Assembly (NCBI GenBank): GCA_041390125.1
Contig: JAWKQN010000003.1
Location: forward strand, 351,790 to 415,789
From: Gemmatimonadota bacterium
GTDB lineage: Bacteria > Gemmatimonadota > Gemmatimonadetes > Longimicrobiales > Gaopeijiaceae
Direction of reading: 5' to 3'
DNA: 64,000 bases
The position numbers were made by a program, and so were the translations under genes. Below are positions 52,168-59,939 of this stretch, in pieces. The first letter of the stretch is position 1, and each line of letters starts with the position of its first letter. The notes below the pieces were generated by a model. The model saw only the letters and a program-made list of their open reading frames with translations, was not told the origin of the DNA and searched no databases.

Positions 52168-52811
52168 GTCGTCGCCGCTCCACGCCCCAGCTCCGCCCGC
52201 CGGTCCGGTGGGCCCTCGCGGCCGCCCTCGCCGTGGCCGCCCTGGTGCCCGCGCCCGCGGCCCGGGCCCAGTGGGTGGACGGGGACGACGGGGTGGTCTA
52301 CCGGACCCGGGTGGTCGAGCACGGCCTGGAGCTGGATCAGCCGCTGTTGGACCACGATGGCCCCTACATCGTCGTGCATCTGGCCGAGAACCGGGTGTTC
52401 CTGATGGAAGGCGGCACCATCGTCTGGTCGGCCCCGGCCGGCACGGGCACGGGGTTCCGGCTGTCGGGGCAGGGGCTGCGCTGGCAGTTCACCACTCCCA
52501 AGGGGCTCTTCCGGGTGCGGCGCATGGAGAAGGACCCGGTCTGGGAGGCGCCGGACTGGTACTACGTGGAGAAGGGCATCCGCATCCCGCCCCAGGATCA
52601 CCCCTCGCGCAGGATCCCCGGCGTGATGGGAACCACCGCCCTGTACCTCGGGGACGGCCTGGCCATCCACGGCACCAACTCCCCGGGTCTGTTGCTCAAC
52701 CCGGACCCGGAGCGCCGCCGGGTCTCGCACGGCTGCATCCGGCTCACCAACGAGGCGGCGCGCGACCTGTACCACCGGGTGGGGGTCGGCACCCCGGTGC
52801 TGATCTACTGA
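52164..52811 (+). CDS. L,D-transpeptidase (YkuD domain)
   Basis: The 215-residue protein has a signal peptide (ALAVAALVPAPAARAQ) and a YkuD catalytic domain with HGTN and VSHGCIRL, where C191 is the nucleophile. L,D-transpeptidases make 3-3 crosslinks in peptidoglycan or attach proteins to it, in the periplasm. Lacking LysM or PG-binding domains it consists of the catalytic unit alone. Start overlaps the YihY stop (ATGA). Confidence 0.88.
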   Translation: MSRRRSTPQLRPPVRWALAAALAVAALVPAPAARAQWVDGDDGVVYRTRVVEHGLELDQPLLDHDGPYIVVHLAENRVFLMEGGTIVWSAPAGTGTGFRLSGQGLRWQFTTPKGLFRVRRMEKDPVWEAPDWYYVEKGIRIPPQDHPSRRIPGVMGTTALYLGDGLAIHGTNSPGLLLNPDPERRRVSHGCIRLTNEAARDLYHRVGVGTPVLIY

Positions 52812-52818
52812 GGCGGGC

Positions 52819-53280
52819 GTGAGCGAAGACGGCCGGCACGTGGTGGCCCGCAACAAGAAGGCGCGCCACGAGTATCAGATCCTCGACCAGTGGGAGGCGG
52901 GGATCGTGTTGACGGGGCCGGAGGTCAAATCCATCCGCCAGGGCAAGATCGCGTTCCAGGATGCGTTCGCCCGGGTGCAGGACGGGGAGGTGTGGCTGCA
53001 CAGCCTGCACGTGAGCCCGTACGAGGAAGCCAATCGCTGGAACCTCGACCCCGTGCGCACGCGCAAGCTGCTCCTCAACCGCCACGAGATCCGCAAGCTC
53101 GTCGGCCGGGTGGAGGAGAAGGGCCTCACCCTCGTCCCCCTCGACGTCTACTTCCGCGCCGGCAAGGTCAAGGTCACGCTGGGCCTGGGGCGGGGGAAGA
53201 AGCTCCACGACAAGCGCGAGACCCTGAAGGGACGCATCCAGGAGCGCGACGCCGAGCGGGAGCTGGGAAGACGCCGATGA
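52819..53280 (+). CDS. smpB: SsrA-binding protein
   Basis: The 153-residue protein matches SmpB throughout: ARHEYQILDQWEAGIVLTG split around the beta-barrel, EVKSIRQGKIAFQDAF, and a basic C-terminal tail (GRGKKLHDKRETLKGR). With tmRNA it rescues stalled ribosomes. It starts at GTG 7 bp after the transpeptidase stop, and its stop overlaps the amidase start. No tmRNA gene was recognised in the window. Confidence 0.95.
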   Translation: MSEDGRHVVARNKKARHEYQILDQWEAGIVLTGPEVKSIRQGKIAFQDAFARVQDGEVWLHSLHVSPYEEANRWNLDPVRTRKLLLNRHEIRKLVGRVEEKGLTLVPLDVYFRAGKVKVTLGLGRGKKLHDKRETLKGRIQERDAERELGRRR

Positions 53281-54461
53281 GGCGCACGCCGTCCCCCACC
53301 TGCGCGCTCCTCCTGGCCCTGACCGCCGGGCTCACCGCTCCGCTGGCCGCACAGGCGCCCGACCTGTGGGTGCGGGTGGGGGGGCGGGAGTCGGAGACCC
53401 TCAACGTGGTGGACCGGCAGGGCTTCGCCGCGTTCGACGCCACGGAGCTGGCCCGCTTCGGATGGCCGGTCGAGCGCGTGCGCGACACGGTCGTCGTGGA
53501 CTTCGACGGCGCGGAGGCACGGCTGGCGGTGGGCACGCCGTTCTTCCGCTGGGAGCAGGACGTCCTGCAGCTGACCGACGCGCCCTATGTGGAGCGCGGG
53601 CAGATCTGGGTGCCCGTGCAACTCCTGATCGACTTCGTGCCCGAGCGTCTGGCCGGGCTCGAGTTCGACCCCGCCACGCGGACCCTGTTCGAGCTGCCGA
53701 CCGTGATGGCCGCGCCCCTTCCGCCCGTGCGCACGCGCGCCTCCCGTGTGGTGGTCATCGATCCGGGCCATGGCGGCCGCGATCCGGGGGCCATCGGGTC
53801 GGGGGGCGTGCGCGAGAAGGACGTGGCCATGGGCATCGCCCGCGCGCTGGTGCGGCTGCTCCAGGCGGACAGCACGCTCGAGGTGCACCTCACCCGCGAC
53901 CGCGACATGCAGGTGCCGCTGTGGCGTCGCGGGGAGATGGCCACGCTGCTCAAGGGCGATCGCCCCGGCGTCTTCCTGTCGATCCACGCGAACGCCCTGC
54001 CCGCCTCCCGCGCCACGCGCGGCTTCGAGACCTACTTCCTGTCGGAGGCGCGCACGGACGACGAGCGCCGTGTGGCCGCGCTCGAGAACGCGGTGGATCG
54101 TCCCAGCCTGGATCCGGCGCCCGAGCAGACGGAGCTCTCGCAGATCCTGGGCGAGCTGCGCAACCTGGACCACCAGCACTGGTCGGCCTTCCTGGCGGAG
54201 GTGGTGCAGATCCACCTGGAGGACGTGCACCCCGGGCGCAATCGCGGCGTGAAGCAGGGTCCGTTCGCCGTGATCACCAACGCGCTCATGCCGGCCGTGC
54301 TGATCGAGGTGGGCTACCTGACGCACGCGGCGGAGGAGCGCCTCCTCGGCCGGCCCGAGTTCCACGAGACGGTGGCCGGCGCGTTGGCTGCGGCCGTGCA
54401 GCGGTTCTTCGAGCAGTATCCCACCGCTTCGAGCACCGTCGCGACCCCGGTGGGGCCGTGA
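53277..54461 (+). CDS. N-acetylmuramoyl-L-alanine amidase (Amidase_3)
   Basis: The 394-residue protein has a signal peptide (LLLALTAGLTAPLAAQ), an N-terminal domain resembling the copper-amine-oxidase N-terminal fold (WVPVQLLIDFVPERLAG, about 25-145), and an Amidase_3 domain: VIDPGHGGRDPGAIG from about 158, LTRDRD, FLSIHANA and IEVGYLTHAAEE, giving the zinc ligands and catalytic glutamate. It cleaves the amide between MurNAc and the stem peptide during wall turnover or cell separation. Its products feed the MurQ/AnmK route. It overlaps smpB and pyrD by 4 bp each. Confidence 0.9.
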   Translation: MRRTPSPTCALLLALTAGLTAPLAAQAPDLWVRVGGRESETLNVVDRQGFAAFDATELARFGWPVERVRDTVVVDFDGAEARLAVGTPFFRWEQDVLQLTDAPYVERGQIWVPVQLLIDFVPERLAGLEFDPATRTLFELPTVMAAPLPPVRTRASRVVVIDPGHGGRDPGAIGSGGVREKDVAMGIARALVRLLQADSTLEVHLTRDRDMQVPLWRRGEMATLLKGDRPGVFLSIHANALPASRATRGFETYFLSEARTDDERRVAALENAVDRPSLDPAPEQTELSQILGELRNLDHQHWSAFLAEVVQIHLEDVHPGRNRGVKQGPFAVITNALMPAVLIEVGYLTHAAEERLLGRPEFHETVAGALAAAVQRFFEQYPTASSTVATPVGP

Positions 54462-55378
54462 CCCTGGAGCAGGAGCTCTTCGGCGTCCGCTTCCAGAACC
54501 CGGTGCTGCTGGCCGCGGGCACCTGCGGGTTCGGCGAGGAGCTGGCCGAGGTGGTGGACCTCGAACGTCTGGGCGGGCTCGTCACCAAGTCGGTGACGCG
54601 CGAGCCGCGGGCCGGCAACCCGGCGCCGCGGGTCGCGGAATTCCACGCCGGCATGTTGAACTCCATCGGATTGGCCAATCCGGGTGTGGAGGCCGTGCGG
54701 CGCGACAAGCTGCCCTGGCTGCGCGACCACGTCCGGCGCGCACAGGTCTTCGTGAGCGTGGCCGGCCACGACCCCGAGGACTTCGCCGCCATCGTGGCGC
54801 GCCTGGACGACTGCGACGGCTTCGTGGGCTTCGAGATCAACCTGTCCTGCCCCAACGACACGGCCCGGGGCGCGCTGCCGTTCGCGCTCGACCCCGAGGC
54901 GCTGGTCGTGGTGGTCGAGCGCGTGCGGGCGCGCACGCAGCGGCCGCTGTGGGCCAAACTCGCGCCCAACGCGCCCGACCCCGGCGCGAGCGCGCGCCTG
55001 GCGGTGGAGGCCGGGGCGGACGGCGTGACCATGGTCAACACGCTGCCCGGGCTCCAGTTCGACCTGGACACGCTGGCCCCCCGGCTGGGCGCCGGACCGG
55101 GCGGCATGAGCGGGCCCGCGCTGCTGCCCGTGGGTGTGCACGCGGTGTGGCGGGCACGGACGCAGGTGTCGGTGCCCATCGTGGGTGCGGGGGGCGTGGC
55201 CACGGCCTCGGACGCCGCCCAGTACCTGCTCGCGGGGGCGTCCCTGGTGCAGGTGGGAACAGCCTCCTTCGCGGATCCCGCCTCGGCGCTCCGGGTAGTG
55301 GACGGACTCGCCCGCCTCGGAGCCGCCAAGGGCTTCTCCCACATCGACGCGCTCATCGGAGCCGGCCGTACCCCGTGA
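54458..55378 (+). CDS. pyrD: Dihydroorotate dehydrogenase (class 1B-like)
   Basis: The 306-residue flavoenzyme has LLAAGTCGFG, the catalytic-loop cysteine C131 in NLSCPN, VNTLPG and VGAGGV for FMN phosphate binding. The active-site cysteine marks class 1; class 1B enzymes pair with an iron-sulfur subunit (PyrK), which is not adjacent here. It oxidises dihydroorotate to orotate. GTG start overlapping the amidase stop; pyrF follows with a one-base overlap. Confidence 0.93.
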   Translation: MTLEQELFGVRFQNPVLLAAGTCGFGEELAEVVDLERLGGLVTKSVTREPRAGNPAPRVAEFHAGMLNSIGLANPGVEAVRRDKLPWLRDHVRRAQVFVSVAGHDPEDFAAIVARLDDCDGFVGFEINLSCPNDTARGALPFALDPEALVVVVERVRARTQRPLWAKLAPNAPDPGASARLAVEAGADGVTMVNTLPGLQFDLDTLAPRLGAGPGGMSGPALLPVGVHAVWRARTQVSVPIVGAGGVATASDAAQYLLAGASLVQVGTASFADPASALRVVDGLARLGAAKGFSHIDALIGAGRTP

Positions 55379-56103
55379 TGCCACCCCCCGAGCCCCGCCG
55401 TGCGCAGGTCGCGCTGGCCCTGGACGTCCCCGACCGGACCGCCGCCCTGGCGCTGGACGCCCGGCTGGGGGAAGGACGCCGGATCTACAAGGTCGGGCTC
55501 GAGCTCTTCACGGCGGAGGGGCCTCCGCTCGTGCGCGAGCTGCTGGAGCGGGAGCACCGGATCTTCCTGGACCTGAAGCTCCACGACATCCCCAACACGG
55601 TGGCCCGCGCGGTGGAGTCGGCCGCCCGGCTGGGGGTGCACTGGCTGACCGTCCACACCGCGGGGGGGCCGGGGATGCTGTCCGCGGCCGCCCGGGCGGA
55701 GCGGGGTGCCCTGCGCCTGGTCGGCGTGACCGTCCTCACGTCCCTGGACGCCCCGGCCCTGGCCACCGTGCTGGGCCGGCCCGGCGTGGACGTCCAGACC
55801 GAGGTCGACCGGCGTGCCGGATGGGCCCGCGAGGCGGGGCTCGAGGCCGTGGTGTGCTCGGTGGCCGAGGCGGCCCGCCTGAAGGACGTGCATGGCCCGG
55901 CGTTGGAGTTGGTCACGCCCGGGATCCGCTTCGCCGACCAGGGCACGGACGACCAGGCGCGGGTGGCCACGCCCGCGGGAGCCGTGCGCGCCGGGGCCGA
56001 CCTGCTGGTCATCGGGCGGGCCGTGACGGCCGCGGCCGATCCGCGGGGCGCCCTGGCCCGCGTCCTGGCGGAGACGGAGGCCGCGGGCGCGGTCCGCGCA
56101 TGA
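55378..56103 (+). CDS. pyrF: Orotidine 5'-phosphate decarboxylase
   Basis: The 241-residue TIM-barrel enzyme shows DLKLHDIPNTV with the catalytic Lys/Asp network, TVHTAGG and TPGIRF...GDDQ-type phosphate-binding end (here DQGTDDQARVATP). It makes UMP from OMP, the step after pyrD-derived orotate is phosphoribosylated. It starts on the last base of the pyrD stop (TGATG) and overlaps the next gene by 4 bp. Confidence 0.94.
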   Translation: MPPPEPRRAQVALALDVPDRTAALALDARLGEGRRIYKVGLELFTAEGPPLVRELLEREHRIFLDLKLHDIPNTVARAVESAARLGVHWLTVHTAGGPGMLSAAARAERGALRLVGVTVLTSLDAPALATVLGRPGVDVQTEVDRRAGWAREAGLEAVVCSVAEAARLKDVHGPALELVTPGIRFADQGTDDQARVATPAGAVRAGADLLVIGRAVTAAADPRGALARVLAETEAAGAVRA

Positions 56104-56630
56104 GGGCGCGCCCGGCGGGCGAGGCCCGGACGGTCCGGGGCCGCGGGGCCCGGCGTGCGCCCTCGGGCAGGCACCGGCGGGCGGCGCGCGGGCTGGGCGT
56201 CGTGCTGGTGGCGCTGGGCGCGCTCCTGCCCCGCCCCCTGGCGGGCCAGTCCGGGCTGGAGGGCATGGCGGCCGCGGTGCAGCGCGCGGTCGCGGCCCAG
56301 GACCTGGACGCGCTCCGCGGGCGTCTCTCCACCGCCGGTGTCCTCGTGCACGTCCATGGGCAGTCGCACGCGGGGCTGGCGCCGCATCAGGCCGTCGCGG
56401 CGCTCCGCGACTTCTTCCGCGCCCACGAGGTCGGCACCTTCCGGCCCGGTCGCGTCGTCGACTCGGGCGGGGAGCCCCGACGCGGCTTCGCCGAGGTGGA
56501 GTGGGACACGGTGGTGCGCGGCACGTCGGAGGCGGTACGCTATCGTCTGTTCACCGGCTTCGCCTTCCGCGAAGATCGCTGGTGGGTGGACGAGCTGCGC
56601 GTGCTGCCCGCGAACGGCTCGTCCCGCTGA
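56100..56630 (+). CDS. Exported NTF2-like protein (DUF4783-like)
   Basis: The 176-residue protein has a long Arg-rich n-region followed by a Sec-type signal (VVLVALGALLPRPLAGQ). The mature part looks like a small alpha+beta NTF2/SnoaL-type domain: a first helix (MAAAVQRAVAAQDLDALRG), QAVAALRDFF, and C-terminal strands GFAFREDRWWVDELRVLP. It resembles DUF4783 proteins with a periplasmic location and no known activity. Its start overlaps pyrF, so it may simply ride in the operon. Confidence 0.7.
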   Translation: MRARPAGEARTVRGRGARRAPSGRHRRAARGLGVVLVALGALLPRPLAGQSGLEGMAAAVQRAVAAQDLDALRGRLSTAGVLVHVHGQSHAGLAPHQAVAALRDFFRAHEVGTFRPGRVVDSGGEPRRGFAEVEWDTVVRGTSEAVRYRLFTGFAFREDRWWVDELRVLPANGSSR

Positions 56631-56669
56631 CGAACCCTGGTCTCTCCGGAGAGGATCGGTAGGCACGCG

Positions 56670-58121
56670 ATGGCGCTCCAGCTCTACGACACGCTCACCC
56701 GGTCGGTGCGGCCGTTCGAGCCCCAGGATCCCGCGCAGGTGCGCGTCTACGCCTGCGGACCCACGGTCTACGACCACGCCCACATCGGCAACTTCCGCTC
56801 GTTCGTGCTCTACGACGTGCTGCGCCGCTACCTGGAGTGGTCGGGCTTCACCGTGCGCTTCGTGATGAACCTCACGGACGTGGACGACAAGACCATCGAG
56901 GGCGCGCGCAAGCGCGGCGTCCAGCTCACGGAGTACACGGCGCCCTACGCGGACGCCATCCTGGCGGAGGCGAACGCGCTCGGGATCCGGCGTCCCGACG
57001 CCACGCCGCTGGCCACCGAGTGGGTGCCGGAGATGATCCGCTTCGTGGAGCGCCTGCAGGAGAAGGGGTTGGCCTACGGCACGGAGGACGGCTCCGTCTA
57101 CTTCCGCATCGCGGGCTTCCCCGGCTACGGCAAGCTCTCCGGCATCGACCCCGACAGCGTGCGCTCGGGCGCGCGCGTGGCGGTGGACGAATACGGGAAG
57201 GACGACGCGCGCGACTTCGCGCTGTGGAAGGCGGCCAAGCCCGTGGACGTGCAGGTGGGCGCGGCCTGGGACTCCCCGTGGGGGCAGGGCCGGCCGGGGT
57301 GGCACCTGGAGTGCTCGGTCATGAGCATGGGGGAGCTGGGCGAGACCCTGGACCTGCACCTGGGTGGGGAGGACCTGGTCTTCCCCCATCACGAGGACGA
57401 GATCGCCCAGTCGGAGGGCGTGACGGGCAAGCCGTTCGTGCGGCACTGGGTGCACGTGAAGCACCTGCTGCTCGAGGACCGGAAGATGTCCAAGTCCCTC
57501 GGCAACACGCTGACCGTGCGTCAGCTCCTGGACCAGGGCGTGGATCCGGCCGCGGTGCGGCACCTGCTCATCTCCTCCCACTACCGGCACGAGCTCAACT
57601 TCAAGCGCGAGGGCGTCAACGCCTCCAGCGCCGCCGTGCGGCGGCTGGCGGACCTGGCGCTGCGCCTGGGGGAGGAGGGCCGCCCGGGCTGGGAGGCCTC
57701 GTCCACCCTGCCCGCCCTGGCGGAGCGGCTGGAGCGGGAGTTCCGGACCAGCATGGACGACGACCTGAACACGCCCAACGCCCTGGCGGCGGTCTTCAAC
57801 TGGGTGCGGGACGTCAACGCCGAGCTCGACGCCCACCCCGGCACGTCGCGCGAGGAACGGGCTCCCGCGCTGGCCGCGCTGCGCTCGGTGGACCGGGTGC
57901 TGGGCCTGCTGGAGCTGGCCGACCGGGCGCGCGCGGAGGCGGGCTCGCGCGAACAGGACATCGACGCCCTGGTGGCCGAGCGCGAGGAGGCCCGGGCCCG
58001 CCGCGATTTCGCGCGTGCCGACGCCATCCGCGACCAGCTCGCGGCCGAAGGGATCGTGCTCGAGGACACCCCCGGAGGCACCCGCTGGAAGGTGGTCGCC
58101 GGAGGGGTGGGATCCGGTTGA
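56670..58121 (+). CDS. cysS: Cysteinyl-tRNA synthetase
   Basis: The 483-residue class-I synthetase has CGPTVYDHAHIGNFRS (HIGH-type motif with the zinc cysteine), TDVDDK, HLECSVMS and the HHEDE zinc region, and KMSKS at 272-276. It charges tRNA-Cys. No T-box leader is visible; a short CTCTCCGGAGAG palindrome lies at 56642-56653. Its stop codon is embedded in the -35 box of the downstream tRNA promoter. Confidence 0.95.
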   Translation: MALQLYDTLTRSVRPFEPQDPAQVRVYACGPTVYDHAHIGNFRSFVLYDVLRRYLEWSGFTVRFVMNLTDVDDKTIEGARKRGVQLTEYTAPYADAILAEANALGIRRPDATPLATEWVPEMIRFVERLQEKGLAYGTEDGSVYFRIAGFPGYGKLSGIDPDSVRSGARVAVDEYGKDDARDFALWKAAKPVDVQVGAAWDSPWGQGRPGWHLECSVMSMGELGETLDLHLGGEDLVFPHHEDEIAQSEGVTGKPFVRHWVHVKHLLLEDRKMSKSLGNTLTVRQLLDQGVDPAAVRHLLISSHYRHELNFKREGVNASSAAVRRLADLALRLGEEGRPGWEASSTLPALAERLEREFRTSMDDDLNTPNALAAVFNWVRDVNAELDAHPGTSREERAPALAALRSVDRVLGLLELADRARAEAGSREQDIDALVAEREEARARRDFARADAIRDQLAAEGIVLEDTPGGTRWKVVAGGVGSG

Positions 58122-58147
58122 CACTCCGCGAAAACACGGCCTATACT
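58118..58147 (+). promoter_or_regulatory. Strong promoter of the tRNA cluster
   Basis: TTGACA (58118-58123) and TATACT (58142-58147) are 18 bases apart; transcription should start about 10 bases before the first tRNA. The TGA in the -35 hexamer is the cysS stop codon. An A-rich spacer stands out. Confidence 0.85.
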
Positions 58148-58163
58148 TGAAGGCTCTGTTTCC

Positions 58164-58236
58164 GCTGACGTAGCTCAATTGGTAGAGCAGCTGCCTTGTA
58201 AGCAGCAGGTTGAGGGTTCGAGTCCCTCCGTCAGCT
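58164..58236 (+). tRNA. tRNA-Thr (anticodon TGT)
   Basis: The cloverleaf is complete: acceptor GCTGACG pairs with CGTCAGC, the anticodon loop reads CTTGTAA, and the T loop is GGTTCGAGTCC. CCA is not encoded. It opens a Thr-Tyr-Gly-Thr cluster. Confidence 0.95.
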
Positions 58237-58310
58237 CGTCGTGTGGTCGCCGCGGCGCCCGGGATCGGGATGCAGCGGCCGCCGCGCCGAGAGGCAGGGC
58301 CGGCCAGACC

Positions 58311-58393
58311 GGTGGGGTACCGAAGCGGTCAAACGGGGCAGACTGTAAATCTGCTGGCTCATGCCTTCGAAGGTTCGAATCCTTCCCCCACCA
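58311..58393 (+). tRNA. tRNA-Tyr (anticodon GTA)
   Basis: This 83-nt class II tRNA has acceptor GGTGGGG pairing with CCCCACC, anticodon GTA at 58345-58347 and a long variable arm. It is the second gene of the cluster. Confidence 0.95.
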
Positions 58394-58423
58394 TTGGATG
58401 GACGTCGCGCGGTGCGGCGGTGC

Positions 58424-58497
58424 GCGGGAGTAGCTCAGTTGGCTAGAGCATCAGCCTTCCAAGCTGAGGGTCGCGGGTTCGAGTCCCGTCTCCCGCT
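58424..58497 (+). tRNA. tRNA-Gly (anticodon TCC)
   Basis: Acceptor GCGGGAG pairs with CTCCCGC; the anticodon loop CTTCCAA gives TCC. It is the third gene of the cluster. Confidence 0.95.
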
Positions 58498-58539
58498 TGC
58501 AGGACCCGCCCGGCCGAGCACCGGGTGGTCAGAGGGCAA

Positions 58540-58611
<72 letters not shown>

Positions 58612-58661
58612 CTGGACGGCGCGTTCGCGACATGCGGATGCGCCGTTCCGCATTTCGGGGG

Positions 58662-58690
58662 CCACCCGCGTGCGCTCGCCGCGCGGGTGG
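58662..58690. terminator. Hairpin between the tRNA cluster and convergent glycosyltransferase
   Basis: CCACCCGCG (58662-58670) pairs perfectly with CGCGGGTGG (58682-58690) across an 11-base loop. It lies in the only gap between convergent units and could stop both, though no T-run follows. Confidence 0.5.
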
Positions 58691-58700
58691 TCCGTAGCAC

Positions 58701-59939
58701 CTACCGCCCGCTGCGCCCCTGCGCCGGGATCCGCCCACCCACCACGTCTTCGCAGATCCCCGCGAAGGCCTCCGCGATGCGGTCCCATCCGAAGTGGGCG
58801 CGCACGTACTCGGCGCCGCGCGCGCCGAGCGCACGCGCTTCCTCCGGCCGCTCCAGCAGCTCCACCACGCGGTCCGCGAACGCCTCCGCCTCGTCGGCGA
58901 AGCGCACGTGGTCACCTTCCCGGACGGGCAGGCCTTCGGCACCCACCTGCGTGGTCACGACCGGCCGCTCCATGGCCATGGCCTCGAAGATCTTGAGGCG
59001 CGTCCCTCCGCCGATGCGGATGGGCACCACGAACACCGCGCCCCGCTCCACGTAGGGCCGCACGTCGGGGACCCGCCCCACCAGGTCGATGCCGGGACAG
59101 CGCTCCACCACGCGCCGTATGCGCTCGGTGGGATTCCGGCCCACCAGGGTGAAGCGCGCGTCGGGGACGCGCTTGCGGATCCGGGGGAGGATCTCCTCGC
59201 CGAACCAGGCGATCGCGTCCTCGTTGGGCATCCAGTCCATCGCGCCCGTGAACACGATCTCGCGTGAGCCGGACGGATACGGCCCGTCCGGACGGAAGAA
59301 CGTCGTGTCCACGCCGGTCGGGACCCAGGAGACGTGCTCGAGGCCGTAGTCCGCCTCGTGCTTGCGCGCGTCCGCTTCGGAGACGGCCACCACATGGTCG
59401 AAGCGACGGCACTCGCTGCCCTCGATGCGCTCCATGCGCCGCCACTGGTTGCCGAAGTACGCCTTCTTGATGCGCGAGCGGGCCACGTTCGTGTGCCGCT
59501 CCCAGATGGCGGCCTCCACGTTGTGCTGGAACAGCACGGTGGGGATGTCCAGTCCGTCCGGCACGTTCCGGCTCGGGAACAGGAAGTCGCACACCAGCAC
59601 GTCGTGCTCGCCGCTCGCGACGTGCGCGCGCACGCGGCGCTCCATCTCGGCCGAGCGGTACTTGGCCACCGCATAGGGCAGGGAAGTGACGGCGTTCGCC
59701 AGCAGGTCCAGGTACAGCCGGGGCGAGTCACCCGGCGTGGTGCGGAAGGGCACCCGGTCCAGGACGTGGCAGTACTCGTGCGCGCGCTCCTCCGCGTCGG
59801 GCGCGGCGGTGCCGTCGTCCAGCGTCAGGTACGTGACGTGATGCTCGCGCTTGAGCGCGGCCAGCATGTGGTAGGTGCGGATGCGGCCGCCCTTGTCCAG
59901 CGGATGCAGCAGCTCCGTCTTGAGCCAGAGGATGCGCAT
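58701..59939 (-). CDS. GT4-type glycosyltransferase
   Basis: The 412-residue protein has a GT-B fold: N-terminal ILWLKTELLHPLDKGGRIR, a central hinge, and the C-terminal donor-site block IGGGTRLKIFEAMAMERPVV with the conserved E-x7-E region. The N-terminal DKGGRIRTYH pattern recalls the glycosyltransferases associated with XrtA/PEP-CTERM exopolysaccharide loci, but I cannot confirm this. The ATG overlaps the stop of the amidotransferase gene (ATGA), so they are co-expressed. It converges with the tRNA genes. Confidence 0.82.
   Translation of the reverse strand: MRILWLKTELLHPLDKGGRIRTYHMLAALKREHHVTYLTLDDGTAAPDAEERAHEYCHVLDRVPFRTTPGDSPRLYLDLLANAVTSLPYAVAKYRSAEMERRVRAHVASGEHDVLVCDFLFPSRNVPDGLDIPTVLFQHNVEAAIWERHTNVARSRIKKAYFGNQWRRMERIEGSECRRFDHVVAVSEADARKHEADYGLEHVSWVPTGVDTTFFRPDGPYPSGSREIVFTGAMDWMPNEDAIAWFGEEILPRIRKRVPDARFTLVGRNPTERIRRVVERCPGIDLVGRVPDVRPYVERGAVFVVPIRIGGGTRLKIFEAMAMERPVVTTQVGAEGLPVREGDHVRFADEAEAFADRVVELLERPEEARALGARGAEYVRAHFGWDRIAEAFAGICEDVVGGRIPAQGRSGR

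Noticed and set aside
56631..56669. T-box leader before cysS
   Set aside because: Only 39 bp separate cysS from the previous gene; no T-box motif is present.
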